A stretch of DNA of 64,000 bases from Gerris lacustris (GCA_951217055.1 OX578282.1:22524106-22588105), one strand, 5' to 3'. Counted from the stretch's first letter, positions 46,866 to 58,665 are shown. Notes: generated by a model not told the origin, from the letters alone. Numbers and translations are program-made.

Positions 46866-46901
46866 CTGAAGATGCTGCCTGTAGTGGTAGTGGAAGCGAA
46901 A
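46866..46901 (+). ncRNA. Hammerhead-like motif, family C3
   Basis: CTGAAGA, T, GCTGCC, a long loop, GGAAGC, GAAA, then CGTC and GGAC. This copy has the GUC after GAAAC that a hammerhead would need for cleavage. Stem I would be only CC/GG. Confidence 0.4.
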
Positions 46902-46959
46902 CGTCGGACTTGAACCCCTTCATGACGCGGATATAACCGGAAAATGAAGCTGTTTATTT

Positions 46960-48025
46960 CGAGTCTATCCGCGGAAGCCTACGCACCAAATGTTGACCAA
47001 TTGTTTAAAAAACTTGCAATAAGAAAATAAATTAAAAATATAAACAGAACAAATAGAATGGAACATTCTTCATTGTTATGGTTCTAATTGTTAGATGATG
47101 AATGGGTTTCAAGAATAATAATAATTTATGCTCGTTTTTAAATTATACTCAACTGGCCGCCTCATCGGTTTATGAATTTTCGTGCTATTTTTTTTTTTAT
47201 TATTATTTTTCCACGGTGTAAATATTAAAGCTATTTCAATGGCTCGGCTCACAAAAACAAAACAAAATATATAGATTCTTTTTTACTATCGTTTGCTGAT
47301 TCTTTTTTTGGGGGGGTTCATATCGTCCTCGACTTCTTTTGTCATTTGAATGAAGTATAACACGCACGAATAAATATTTTAAAATATGAAAAGAAAAGAT
47401 ACACTTTCAGAGAGAGAAACAGATAGAATTGAATACAGAGAATGCCAAAAAAAATTTTTTTTTTATTATGTACATCGTTGACATCTCTTTTTTGTATTCT
47501 CTAATCGATTATAGATGTATTCCAAAGCGAATACATCTGAATGTACATGTTTTTGTTTTATGTTAACAAAATAGAATATAATGTATTAGCGAATTGTGAT
47601 TTTTTTTATACATACAGTTTTGTCAGATTATTATTATTGTGACAGATTGACATTCTCTTACATGATAATAAATAAGTTGATTTGCTTTCACAACAAGACT
47701 TTTAAAATTATATTTACTTAGCAGAAGTAATACTAATAATTCAGTTTTTACATTTTTGTTGCAAATCATAATAATCGTGAATAAAAACGTTAGAGGTTAA
47801 TTGATAAGTTCTTTTTAAGAAACCATAATACCTATAATCGTAAGTGGTAATGATAATATAAAACTAGAAATGATTATCCATTAAAATTGCGAAGTTTTTT
47901 TCAATATCCAATATTGATTCTTTAATTACTAAAGCAGAGTAACGGAAGTGGTTGAAACTGCTATTTATTTAATACTAGTACTAGTAATGCCATTTAGGAC
48001 TCGTGCATTTGGGATGTACTGACCA
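46960..48025. other. AT-rich stretch, no gene seen
   Basis: Homopolymer T and G runs occur near 47190 and 47310. No other structure was seen. Confidence 0.45.
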
Positions 48026-48029
48026 ATAA

Positions 48030-48130
48030 TAATCATTACCCTCCTATTAATCCGTTACAGGTGCTCTTACCAACTGAGCTGTACGGGAAAATGATTTTTC
48101 TCTGTCGTTACCGATACAAATTCCCCGAAT
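48030..48130 (-). repeat. tRNA-like repeat, copy 1
   Basis: On the minus strand 'cccgtacagctcagttggta' + AGAGCACCTGTAACGG is a clear D-arm and A box. The segment is nearly identical to 48.39-48.49 kb but lacks the T-arm. Confidence 0.6.
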
Positions 48131-48337
48131 CCAAGCTTTCAATCTTATCTACAAGTCTAGCAAGCCAAATATTCACGGCAATAGAACTAGACCCAGAATT
48201 AACGCTTATAATTATAAAGTACTCAATTAGAACCTGTACCTAGTACAATCAATTAGAAATTTAAATTTTTAAGTTTTAGGTAGTATTCATACAACGGAAA
48301 GATCAAATTCTACCTTAAATTAAATTATAATTATCAT

Positions 48338-48568
48338 TAACTACGGGAGACATGCAGAGAAAAATAGACCCCCGCACCGGGACTTGAACCACGGGCCTCC
48401 TATTAATCCGTTACAGGCGCTCTTACCAACTGAGCTATACGGGAGAATGATTTTTCTCTGTCGTTGCCGATACAAATTCCCCGAATCCCCTGTAACGGAT
48501 TAATAGGGGGCCCGTGGTTCAAGTCCCGGTGCGGGGGTCTATTTTTCTCTGTATCTCTCCCGTAGTTG
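48338..48568. repeat. Inverted duplication of a tRNA-like sequence
   Basis: The left arm 48338-48417 and right arm 48488-48568 are inverse copies of about 78 bp. Each contains GTGGTTCAAGTCCCGG (B-box region) and CTGTAACGGATTAATAGG (anticodon-arm-like region). The D-arm (GCTCAGTTGGTAAGAGC) lies between them on the minus strand. Read from 48450 leftwards the parts follow tRNA order, but the T-stem is mispaired (CCGTGG/CCGG) and the anticodon loop is 9 nt. It is tRNA-derived and unlikely to be functional. Confidence 0.65.
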
Positions 48569-48594
48569 AAGCGAGCGTAAGCGAGCTTCTTACA

Positions 48595-48609
48595 TTCAAC
48601 GAAATATGC

Positions 48610-48640
<31 letters not shown>

Positions 48641-49135
48641 GTGTAACGTTTACGTGTCCGACGATAACTTGAGTAAAAATTGACTGATTTAGTTGAAATT
48701 TGGTATACATCTTCCTTTTACTAATACTCGGGCTAAGTTCGTTGGACAGCGTGATCCGCCCAAGAGTTCGCGTGCAACGCTCCCGTAAACGTGAGCTTCA
48801 AATTTAAAATTGGAATTTTAGGACGGGAAAAAATTCTATCATCATCTATTCGATGAGACAAACATTTTTTTCAAATAACATTTTTTATTAACACAAACAA
48901 CGACACTGCTATGAATTAATAAAGATCGCTGAAACTATTAAAGCGGACCTAAACGTTTAAAATAGAGAAAACAACCTTTTTACCGATATCTTACGTTCTA
49001 ACGTAACGATTTTAATAAAACTTCATGTTCATCGTCTAAAGTACAATTGAAACAAGTATGTAAAATTTCAACTTGATACAAGCAGTAGTATTTGAGTAAT
49101 GAAGTGATACATTTTTATAATAATAGTTTAAAAGC
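48595..49135 (-). repeat. Family A repeat, minus copy
   Basis: A (GTCT)n run at 48613-48638, 'cgataacttgagtaaaaatt', 'gttgaaatttggtata', 'cgcccaagagttcgcgtgca' and 'tttcaacttgatacaagcag' are the inverse of family A interior text. Confidence 0.65.
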
Positions 49136-49190
49136 TATTGCGGGTGCGGTTAAGATTCTTATAGTCGTTTTGTGTGTAGGTTTGTTTAAA

Positions 49191-49527
49191 GGCCCTACAC
49201 ACGACCCGACACGACCACCCCACCGTCAGGGCGAACGGGGTTGGCCCCGACAGTTGGAGCGTGTGTAGGCTAGTCGGCGGACTAAAACTGCCGGACCCGA
49301 CGGTCGGGTGGTTGGTCGTACGAGACGACCAACCGCCCGACCGTCGGGAGCTCCCCACCCTCGATTCCTGTCGGGTCGGTTTGTGTGTAGCGCTGTTGGC
49401 CGACTCCTCAACCCGACACGACCAAACTCCCTATATAGAGAGGAGTTTGGTCGTGTCGTGTCGTGTGTAGAGACGGCCCCGACAAGCATTGTCGGGGAGT
49501 TTAGTCGTGTCGGGTCGTGTGTAGGGC
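49191..49527. mobile_element. G+C-rich MITE with serial hairpins
   Basis: The TIR GGCCCTACACACGACCCGAC + ACGACCA is matched by the inverse right end (one base shorter at the tip). Between them are at least three further palindromes: CCGACGGTCGGG...CCCGACCGTCGGG around 49297-49348, CCCGACACGACCAAACTCC with its inverse around 49410-49460, and CCCCGACAAGCATTGTCGGGG at 49476-49497. At roughly 58% G+C it stands out from its AT-rich surroundings. It is non-coding. The 70-134 codon frames on both strands arise from the palindromes. Confidence 0.85.
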
Positions 49528-49529
49528 TT

Positions 49530-51195
49530 TTTAGGAAGTACAGCTTTGTACCGAGTCCGAGTACCCCCACTCTACCCCACACTACCCTCTTCCACTTATC
49601 TTCAACTATGACATTCATCATGATTAACAAATTTCAATATTCAGTATTTTATCGCATTACGCTCGCTTCAACGATAGAGCCACGCGATGCCTAGTTAATG
49701 ATAAAGTTAAAAATAAACTAATACGAAATAAAGACCAGCTTCGACCTCTTCAGATCACTAAACTTTTGACCATTCTACTCCTAATAGGAAAAGCCGCCGT
49801 TACCTGCTGCTTCATAATTATTTTTAGTAAGTTCTTACTAAGTTTTAATAAGTTATTCTTGGTAAGTTAGTAATTATTTTTAGTAAGTTCCTCACACACA
49901 TACAAGACCGTTTTAATTAAAAAATAGCAAGGATTAGAATTGCAATGAACGAATTAGAAAAATGTTACAATTTAATTTCTTCTGTTCAATTAGACACACA
50001 AAGCGTTGCCTATAGGGCTTGACTTTGTAATTCTGCACCTAGAGGAATCTAAGTCTTAGAAAATAGTATTTCCTGAGTGATTAAACCTGTCCCTCGTGAA
50101 ATGCAATTTCCTGGCACCAACTCCTAGGTTTTACAGTCCAAGTAGAAGCGATCCTCTACCTAGGTCTCAAGTCGATTGTTCTATTAATCCGACCGAAAAA
50201 GGGATTACTGTAAAGAACCGAGACAATCGATACTGTTTAGATTTAAATCAGGAAAAATGGTGTTTGCCTTTCATTAAAACGTTTTTTGGAGGAATTCAAA
50301 CTTTAGGACTTAGTCTATTTACTTTGATAGTCCATTAAACGAGGGTAAAAGGAGACATAATTAAAATCACGAATATTAAACCTAAACGAAGAAACATTAA
50401 TCTGAATAAATGTTTCTCATTAAACACAGAATTCATTCATAAGAGACAATAAACCTTCAATCCATTAATAAATTGTTTATTATAAGATCTATAATCAAAA
50501 ACAACTACTTGATAAGAAAAGCCCACGCAAAGTTTACCCAATATAGATTATATTTTCTATCAAAAATATACAATCTATTTTAACTACGTTTATAAACAAA
50601 TTAATCGTTTTTGTACCTTTAATCTACCATAAGTCAATTAACAATTTTTGCTACCGAGCTAAACGAAAGTAAAGAAAGCATAGTAGTCATTTATATTATT
50701 ATTATTATTTTATTTTTTTTATCTATCAGAATTGAAAGATTCCAGCACAGAAATTTAGACATAATGAAATATTTTAGGTCCTGTGTCTTGTGTGTCGGTC
50801 TGCCCATCAACATTTTTGCTAACCACAATATCTTAAAAACTAAATTTTGATGAAATTTGGAAGGAAGGTCACATTTAGCTTGTATTGTTGTTGGTTCCAT
50901 AATAATTTCAGCTTTCTGCACCCATTCCTTTATCTTAACACCTATGTCTTTAAAAGCAATCATCCGCTTTAAAATAAATTTGGAGAGTTTGTCAAAAGTA
51001 GCCCGCAGATAGCTCCAGATTAATTTAAATCGTTTGAGCAATTGATAATTTTATTCGTGTAAATAAAAACCAAAAAATATTACGAGTTCAAAATTAGTTA
51101 GCCCCAGTATTTTTCATTTTCCATTTATTAGTTTTCGAGTTTTCGTAGGTTTATTTAATTATTATTGAACAGTATATCAAAATGTATCATAAAAA
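49530..51195. other. No gene recognised
   Basis: A short 'tttttagtaagtt' repeat at 49.81-49.89 kb is the only structure seen. Frames at 50.1 and 50.7-51.0 kb (80-116 codons) show no known domain. Confidence 0.4.
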
Positions 51196-51200
51196 TAACT

Positions 51201-51240
51201 TCTCCTCGCCGGGGAATTGAACCCGCGTTTAAAGCCATTT
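51201..51240 (-). other. tRNA T-arm-like fragment
   Basis: CGCGGGTTCAATTCCCCGGC on the minus strand contains a B-box-like GGTTCAATTCC. No D-arm or acceptor is adjacent. Confidence 0.25.
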
Positions 51241-51244
51241 TCTC

Positions 51245-53095
51245 AGGAACTAGATTTTTCCCGGGAAAAAGCTTATATCGCTAAATTCTTATACAAATGT
51301 ACTACATTTTTTTTTTTTTTTTGAATCAAAATCGTCAAAACCGTTATCGTACATTTTCATGTATTATTCAGTGTTTCGGGGTAGCGCCCCCAAAGTTAGA
51401 GCTAAAATTCATTTCTTGATTTCGCCTCGTGGAATGATTGAACTAAGGGGACCTCAAAACGTGTAAATTCATCAAATTCTCAAAATCGAATTTGCGCGCC
51501 ATCACAATACTTTCTCCTTATATTAGTAAGTAAAAAGGAGAGATTTAATATAATTACACCAAACAAGAGTTAACATTTTTGTATGATGAAATATGAATAT
51601 TAAATGTTAAATATGTATCATTACATTTAAAAAACCAAATTAAGGAATTTTAAATACAACTGAAGTCCATGAAATTTAATATTTTCAACTATTCTTTCTC
51701 CATTATACAAAAGAGCGAAATTCAATTTAATTTAAAAAAAATAAATTATACTACTTTTGTAGCATTATAATGTATATATATTGTAGTGAAATTGTCACTA
51801 ATGATATAAAATTAAACGACATCAAAATTATTAGTGGCTCTATAGATTATAATTGATCAATCATAAGTTTTTTTTGTTTTGTTTTTAGAATTTAAGTAAT
51901 AAAAATAATTTACTAATTTTATAATTGAATGAAACTAAAAAAAGCAATAAATCATTAAGAGAATAAGAGAACCATATTATTTTATAACTGACTATTTACT
52001 CTTTCGAAATATTTTTTAATCAGATTTATTAGTTAGGACTAAATAGGATTATTAAGATTTCGACAGTGACCACGAAAAAATTTAATTTATATCAAGTTTG
52101 AGACAAGGTTATATTCGGGATCAAGTTGGTTTAAAAAGATTTCCTTGAAACTTATTATGCAAGCAGACGTAGTAGCTATCCATCATTTCGAGTTTTGGAA
52201 CTTAAATAATGGTTTGTTCAAGTCCATTGTTCAAGATCAAGGTGGGTGACCGAAATACAAACAAACAAGTTGTGAAATATTCTACATTTTTCATTTACAT
52301 TCTGAAAATTTTTTTATGTACTTGCACGTGGGATATTAAAAACTTTGTAAAGAAGGCAGTTATTACTACATGTAAAAGCATTTGACCGTTACTATTCGAA
52401 CTGTAGTTTTCAATACAAATAATTGCATCGTTCAGTATTTTCCATTTGATATTTGCTATGAATTGCTTTAGATAAAATGAATTATTATTGACAATTTTAT
52501 CAGAATGTCTGGGGATAGAAATTTGACTAATCTTCATTATACATTTTCGCTACCACTGAAACTAGATTAATGTAATTTTATATAAAAAAGTAGCTTACGA
52601 GAGGACGATTTTTTTTTAGAATTTTCAAGACCTAATCGATTAATAAAGGTTCAAAGAAATTTAAATAAACTCTCATAGATTTCCAACATCATTGCCCCCA
52701 TTCTTCTGAATCTTTGTGTGCTATTATATTGTTGGTCCCACATAAGTTCAACATATATGTTATACTAGGAAACAATATTTTTACAGGGAAAGCTACTTCT
52801 ATGGTTTTATTAGGATTTAAATAACATCCCGCTGTGATTAATAATAACATCGTTCTATTATATACGCATGATTAGATATGGTGCGTGTATGCAAAATTTC
52901 AATTCAACCGATTGAGGATAAATGCTTTAAAATTCAGTTGTAATATTTGACCCGAACATACATACAAGCATTATGCAAGTTAAATAAAAGCTTGTAAAAA
53001 ATTATTTGATTTTTTCGTTGATTTGTTAAAAAAAAAATAGAAAGAGGACACGAAAAACGCAATTTTTAAGGAGACATGGCGCAAAGATGAATTAG
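51245..53095. other. AT-rich stretch, no gene seen
   Basis: A T18 run occurs near 51308. No repeat family or coding frame was identified. Confidence 0.45.
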
Positions 53096-53100
53096 TAAAA

Positions 53101-53655
53101 TAGACTGTCAATTAGTGTGGCACATACCTTCCTCGCATCCTACCACGTACTTTATTGATTTCATGCTTTTACAAGCCTTAATTATTTCCCCCGTTTTTTT
53201 AATATCAAAATTGTTTTGATTATTTACATGAATTAAAGTATCAATTATGCAAAAAAATTAAATAGCGCAGATGGTTGAAATTAATCTGGTGCTATCTGCG
53301 GTTTACTTTCAACAATCCATCGAAATTTCTTAAAATAAGATGAAAACTTTTGAAGATATATAGGTGTAAATAAATGTAGATTTATACGTATGTTGAAGGT
53401 TGAAACTTATATGGAAACAAAAATGGGCTAAATATGACCTACCATACAAATTTAACTATAATCGGACATGTAGTTTTTAAGATAGGTTACACAAATTTAG
53501 CGATCAACAAACATACAAGGAACCAAAAATGTTCTTTGATGTCTGAGACGAAATTCTGTCTTGGAATTTATGAAATCGGAAACATAAAATGTTTTCGTTC
53601 TTAAGAACGATCACATAGCTTCCGTTATCTTCGGTAAGCTAGGAATAAAAAAAAA
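53101..53655 (+). repeat. Family A repeat, near complete
   Basis: The 5' end is GACTGTCAATTAGTGTGGCA. The interior is 'gacctaccatacaaattt', 'ccaaaaatgttctttgatgt' and 'cgttcttaagaacgatcaca'. The 3' hairpin is decayed (CTTCCGTTATC, TTC, GGTAAGCTAGGAA). Confidence 0.7.
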
Positions 53656-53679
53656 AAAACATGAGTGTTAACGACAAAC

Positions 53680-53742
53680 AGACAGACAAACGCAGGAAGT
53701 TATAAGGGTCCTCGGTTTTGCCTGTGGACCCTAAAAACACCA
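53680..53742 (+). repeat. Family B 3' terminus
   Basis: 'cagacagacaaacgcaggaa', then AAGGGTCCTCGG, loop, GGACCCTAAAAA. The stem AGGGTCC/GGACCCT is perfect. Confidence 0.75.
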
Positions 53743-53744
53743 AG

Positions 53745-54365
53745 TCTTTGACCTCGTCAGACCTTATAACATGTAAATCAATCAACATTTATTTTTTTCC
53801 TTTTTTTTGCCTCTATCTGCCGATGTAAAAACACACAAACACACATACATATATTATTAGGCAAATGAGAAAGAAAAACGTGAGAGATACGAGTGTGGAG
53901 TGACAAAATTGAAATATTAAAAGGGTTTACGTTGTAGGTTTTTCCACGATATCAATTAATAATAGAGAGGGTTTTTTTTTGGACGTTAGAGGATTTGAAC
54001 CAGGTGTTATGAATTATTGGTGTGATGTGGACTATTTGGGAAAGCATGTCCACTAGAATAATGCCTGAGAAACAGAACAGACTCGGACCGACATGTATAT
54101 GAAAAACAGGAGGAAACAAACTAAAAAACCCCGTGTGACCTTTTCCATTGGGTTGAAACCTAACACCTTTAAACCTACCTCAAAATCCGCTAATAATACC
54201 AAAAGATAAATTAAACAACAAACCCCTTCCACTTTTTCTCTGGGTAAATTGCATACAAGTGATTAAGGGCAAAGAGTAAGTAATACATTGATAATTTGTG
54301 GAGGCGTGGAAACTTTTTGAAAAGGTCAGAACAGGAAAATTGTTAAATGTTTCAAATATGGTACT
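53745..54365. other. No gene recognised
   Basis: No supported feature was found. Confidence 0.45.
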
Positions 54366-54369
54366 TTTT

Positions 54370-54525
54370 TTATATTGTTACTCCCCTTTTGTTTTAGAAT
54401 ATAAATGACTTTGACTAAATAACTAGTATGCATAGTAGTAGTGTACTAGTAGTACATAGTAGTTTGAGGCCTCCCCTCTGTTTTTTTTATAACGGGAGTA
54501 ACAATCTAAAGAAGTGCCTGAAATA
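54370..54525. repeat. Family J foldback
   Basis: 'attgttactccccttttgtt' at the left and 'aacgggagtaacaatctaaa' + GAAGTGCC at the right are inverse. A (TAG)n-like centre ('catagtagtagtgtactagt') is itself palindromic. Related to 63.66-63.87 kb. Confidence 0.65.
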
Positions 54526-54529
54526 CTAT

Positions 54530-55015
54530 GTGCCTATAGATAAACGGAACAGATAAGAAGCAGAAACTTTTGTTTTGTAATTAACTTTAAGAGACCATGT
54601 TCATCTAGCTCACTTTATAAAATTATTTATTTTTAAAATCAAATGTGGAACTGAGATTGACGGAGCGATAGATTTTGATTTTTATTGTTTTATAATGAAC
54701 CTTAAATTTGTAATAATATTATTGTTCAAGATGTTTAAAATTCTCAAATTTTGAAGTAGCATAGGTTAATGCACTATCCAAGTTAAAAATATGACTGACA
54801 GGAGCCAAGTTTATTTTTAGATTTAATATTAAGCTTTACAGTAAAATATCTAACTAAGAACGCGAGAGAAAGGTGATGAAAAAAATTTAGCTTCGGCACC
54901 ACTGTCAAAATATATTCGTCTTCTAAAAATTGATGTAGAGCGTATATATATAGAGAGAATATTATAGAGGGGTTTTTCCATTATCAACATAGCTTCAAAA
55001 GAAAATGAGGTGAAG
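54530..55015. other. No gene recognised
   Basis: AT-rich DNA with no supported feature. Confidence 0.45.
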
Positions 55016-55021
55016 AAAAAA

Positions 55022-55222
55022 TTATTTATCTACGATTGATACGAAATATAAACATTTTTTTTATCTCTGTTTAGATGCTTAAAAAGTGATTCTTTTCGTA
55101 GGTGTATTCATTGCGCATGCGCGTTTCATAATTCTTCTTTCTTTCCGCACTAGGGCGGAAATAAAGAATTCTTCACCTAATCGCATGTTTTGCGTTTTTG
55201 TTTACATTTAACAAAACTAATT
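55022..55222 (+). repeat. Family F repeat, plus
   Basis: This copy has the same order of blocks as at 38.17 kb, including 'attgcgcatgcgcgt' and 'aagaattcttcacct'. A hairpin TTTCCGC/GCGGAAA brackets CACTAGG in the middle. Confidence 0.7.
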
Positions 55223-55309
55223 TGCTGTTTGTTTATTGAAAGTAACTGTTTTTATCAAGTTGAAATAAACAATGTATATTTTATGGTTTTGAAAAAAATG
55301 CAGCATTTA

Positions 55310-55455
55310 TTATTAAAATCCAACAATCGTAGATAGAGTACGGTACGCAAATCGTGCAAACAAAACTGCATTTTGTTTTACTACCCTCGTTGTCGCTCGG
55401 GTGCAAACTCCACACTCGCATGCAAAATGCTACTTTCCGCACCAGACGAGTAATA
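55310..55455 (-). repeat. Family K repeat, minus
   Basis: This is the inverse of 37.80-37.95 kb, with 'gggtgcaaactccacactcg' and 'catgcaaaatgctactttcc'. It lies 90 bp from a family F copy, as in the 38-kb locus, but in the opposite relative orientation. Confidence 0.7.
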
Positions 55456-55459
55456 TACT

Positions 55460-56775
55460 ATTTGGGTACTGTGATTTCAATATATTAATCAATTTTTTTG
55501 TGCTTCAATAACTGAAGTTGATTAACTATTTTATATCTAGAGAATGACTCCAAGATTTAATGTATATACTGTTGTAATTTTAGTATATTCTTTTACATTT
55601 AAACGATAAATTTTCCTTGTCCGATACAACTGGTGTCTACCTGGAAAGGCGTTCGAGGTTTGTCTTGCGTCTTTTCCCTCATGATCACGACACTGTTAAT
55701 AGAGTAGTTCTATTTCTCCTAGCTGAATTAAAGAGAATTATCGTTTAGTTTAAAGAATTAAAATGACAATTAAATTCTAACACTTAACTAAGATAAAGAA
55801 TATATTATACTTCTCTAACTACCTACATCGAATATACGATTAAAAGGGATGTTTTATCTTAGAAGATATATCGTGGCCATATCCATTTATATCATGAAAG
55901 GCAATTATAAGGGCTCAGGCGAACCCCTTTCAATCTAAGAATACAAAGAAAAAGAAAATATATATGGTTCACTAGAGACATACAATACACACATACGTTA
56001 TATATAAAAGCTTTTCGTTATTACAAGATGTGCTTGTGTAGGCAGTGAGGTTTTATGGCTTTAAGTTAGTTCTTCAAATAAATCATCTTATAGCAGACTT
56101 TCTCTCCAGAAGAATAATCTTTCCTGCTTCTAACAGTTCAAGACTTAAAACAACCGTTTACTTTTCTAAAGTTAATTATTTTTATTTTATTTTTTATTGA
56201 TTATAACAAGGGATGAAATAAGGCAAGAAGAAACAGTCATTGTTTGATATTACGATCGTATACAATGAAAAATGAAAAGTAACTAATCTACTCAATGATA
56301 AATAATGATAGCCCATTCCTAGAAGAAGACATAATATACTTCAAGTTTAGTCATGAAATAAAATTATTTTTTTAAAAAAACAAAGATAGAAGTTTAAAAT
56401 TTAGTAATAAAAGTAAAATATTGAACAAAAATATGTGTGAGACTCTCACGCATTAGAAGTGAAACTTAAGTTCTAGAAACAGAATAAACATATGAAATGT
56501 GTGTATGTAATGGCAAAATAACCCTTATTTAAGTAATGCATATTATATAAATACGCATACATAAATACAACATACATATTTATAAACAAGAGTTTACAAT
56601 GCCACCACAGTCAGACAACTTCTCAAAGAAACATAATTTCAATTAATAAAATAATTTCATAAAATTTTAGCGAATAATGAAGAAAAACATGAAAACAACA
56701 TTAATATATATATATATTAATTGTTATAATAATACACTTTATACCAATTCTGTGTACAGAACTAAAATGATTGTA
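55460..56775. other. AT-rich stretch, no gene seen
   Basis: No element was recognised. Confidence 0.45.
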
Positions 56776-56779
56776 AATC

Positions 56780-57060
56780 AACTACTCCCGTGGTATAGTA
56801 GTTAGCACGTGAGACTCTCAATCCAGGGGGGTCGGAGGTTCGAGACTCGTCTAGAGGGAAGATTTTGTACAGTTAAATCAACTGCCGGAATAAGTCGGCG
56901 GTCGATTAAAATATCTATCACAGGCGAGTCTTAAAACAAAAACTTGCAATTTCGTTAATTTCACATCAAAAATGTTTCACTTGGACGAGTCTCGAAACGC
57001 GAACTTAGTTTCCCGATGTCAATTTCATCCAATTTACTCTACCGCGGCTAAAGAAGTTTC
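56780..57060 (+). repeat. tRNA-derived SINE, copy 2
   Basis: The A box TGGTATAGTAGTTAGCACG (56791-56809) and B box GGTTCGAGACT (56837-56847) are spaced as in a tRNA. The acceptor-like ends TCCC and GGGA are present, but the anticodon stem does not pair. The body and tail ('cacttggacgagtctcgaaa', 'accgcggctaaagaagt') match copy 1 in inverse orientation. Length is about 280 bp. Confidence 0.75.
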
Positions 57061-57064
57061 ATTT

Positions 57065-57862
57065 CAAAAACATTTTTAGGACTTTTATAATAAAATTACA
57101 GTCCTCACAACGAAATAAAGCTAATGACATCATTGTGCCGCAATTTCTTTACGCTGGAAGCACTTAAAATAGGATAACCTAAGAAAAGAAAAAAAAAAGA
57201 AATCTTTTATAATGTTGTTCATTGTAGGTACTCATGATAACCCGAAGGCCAAAAGCTGAATTAATCAATATTAAAACTAATGCAAACGGTCATCTTAAAG
57301 TATGGTTGTCGTAAAGAATAATCCAATCTCCTACATTTATGATTAAGTATAAGAAACAGCAGGTAATTAAAAATATTTAAATTAGGGAAGGTGGCTTTCC
57401 AAACTCTATATACCAACCAGACCCTCAATTTACTCGTATATACGTGTAAAATAAAAGTAGAACTTATTTCAAGGTTAGCTGAACCTCTCATTTTCTCGGT
57501 AATCATAAAATGATGAATGAAAACATAGTCAATAAATATTATAATAAAGTTTTTTGGGAAGCTAAAAAATTCGACGCAAAAAACCCGAATGGTGTGTAAA
57601 TAATGATGGAGTGGAGTTTAATTTATTATATTCTACTGTTATACTATTATAAATGAGATACAGGTGGTCATAAATCATTCTTAGATGAAACTAATAAATC
57701 CTCTATTAGTTTTAAAGGAAGCTTTGAAACTTGATTTCACATACATATTTGTTATTATTTATTATTTAATACTTATATATTATTATTATTTACGATTTAA
57801 ATTAATGAGGAAGTGCTCTAAACTAAAAAGTTTGTATTAACTCGATAATTAGCGTTAAACAC

Positions 57863-57865
<3 letters not shown>
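57065..57865. other. AT-rich stretch, no gene seen
   Basis: Nothing recognised. Confidence 0.45.

Positions 57866-57866
<1 letters not shown>

Positions 57867-57922
<56 letters not shown>
57867..57922. repeat. (TA)n microsatellite
   Basis: About 28 TA units. Confidence 0.95.
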
Positions 57923-57925
<3 letters not shown>

Positions 57926-58049
57926 ATAATATAGCTTTATCAGAGCTAAATAATCAAAATTACTGACAAGAAGTATGCAAGCCCATCAGGTAGTTAACCA
58001 ATGAAGCATAAACAAAATCTACTGCAAATCTTCTTTTCTGATCTACTGA

Positions 58050-58192
58050 TTAGAACCACTGAAGGCCCTCACCACGAATTATTAAAATGTACCTAGATTA
58101 TACTATATTTTGCCCCTTTCGTATGAAAAAATGTATTAAAATATGTAATGTAAACTTTTGGTGGAAATAAAAATTATTATTATTATTATTAA
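58050..58192 (+). mobile_element. LINE-like 3' end with (ATT)n tail
   Basis: 'atgtaatgtaaacttttggt' + GGAAATAAAA followed by six ATT units (58173-58190) looks like the 3' end of a non-LTR element with a microsatellite tail. No reverse transcriptase frame lies upstream. Confidence 0.35.
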
Positions 58193-58250
58193 ACAATTAA
58201 GTTAACTAAAGCAAAAATAACACAGAATACATAAAGATATACAGATAACA

Positions 58251-58665
58251 CTTCTTTTAGCTGGAAATAAGTTAACTAATGGTACCTAACCAGGTGGATA
58301 AATAAAAGATTAACAAGAAGTGAATAATGTGCAAGATGATAACCAACGAAGCTTTACCAGGAACTAACGAAAACTAACCAATCTAATGAACGCTAACAGA
58401 AACACACTGATAACAAGAAGTATGCTAGCCAATAATACTTGTTATTACTAACATCATACTTCTTTTAGCTGGACATAAGATAACTAATGGTACTTAATCA
58501 GGTGGTTTAATAAAAGATAAACAAGAAGTGAATAACTAATAATGTGCAAGATGATAACCAACGAAGCTTTACCAGGAACTAACAAACCAAACTAATAAAC
58601 ACTAACAGAAACACACTGATAACAAGAAGTGTGCTAGCCAATAATACTTGTTTATAAATACTTGA
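58251..58665 (+). repeat. 208-bp tandem duplication
   Basis: 'cttcttttagctgg' begins copies at 58251 and 58459. Both run through 'caaccaacgaagctttacca' type text and 'cagaaacacactgataacaa'. A looser third similarity ('acgagccaaatattaaccaa', twice at 58.68 and 58.92 kb) follows. Confidence 0.8.

Larger units (their letters stand above)
46555..46956. mobile_element. Foldback C3 element with SINE insert
   Basis: The ends ATAAACAGCTTGGTTTTCCG and the inverse of CGGAAAATGAAGCTGTTTAT define a 402-bp element with arms of about 90 bp. Cores are at 46611-46640 (minus) and 46866-46901 (plus). The centre contains a tRNA/5S-like segment and several 'aagacatactg' repeats. Confidence 0.8.

Noticed and set aside
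48338..48568. Functional tRNA gene
   Set aside because: D-arm and B box are present, but the T-stem does not pair, the anticodon loop is too long, and the parts are split by an inversion.
49128..49694. Several overlapping 69-134 codon frames on both strands
   Set aside because: They are created by the G+C-rich palindromic MITE, where stop codons are rare. No domain is present.
49737..49765. Further hammerhead-like site on the minus strand
   Set aside because: CTGAAGA is followed by GGTCGAAG, leaving no stem between core and GAA.
56780..56860. Functional tRNA-Glu-like gene
   Set aside because: A and B boxes are good but the anticodon stem does not form. The segment continues into a repeat shared with 37.3-37.6 kb, so it is a SINE head.
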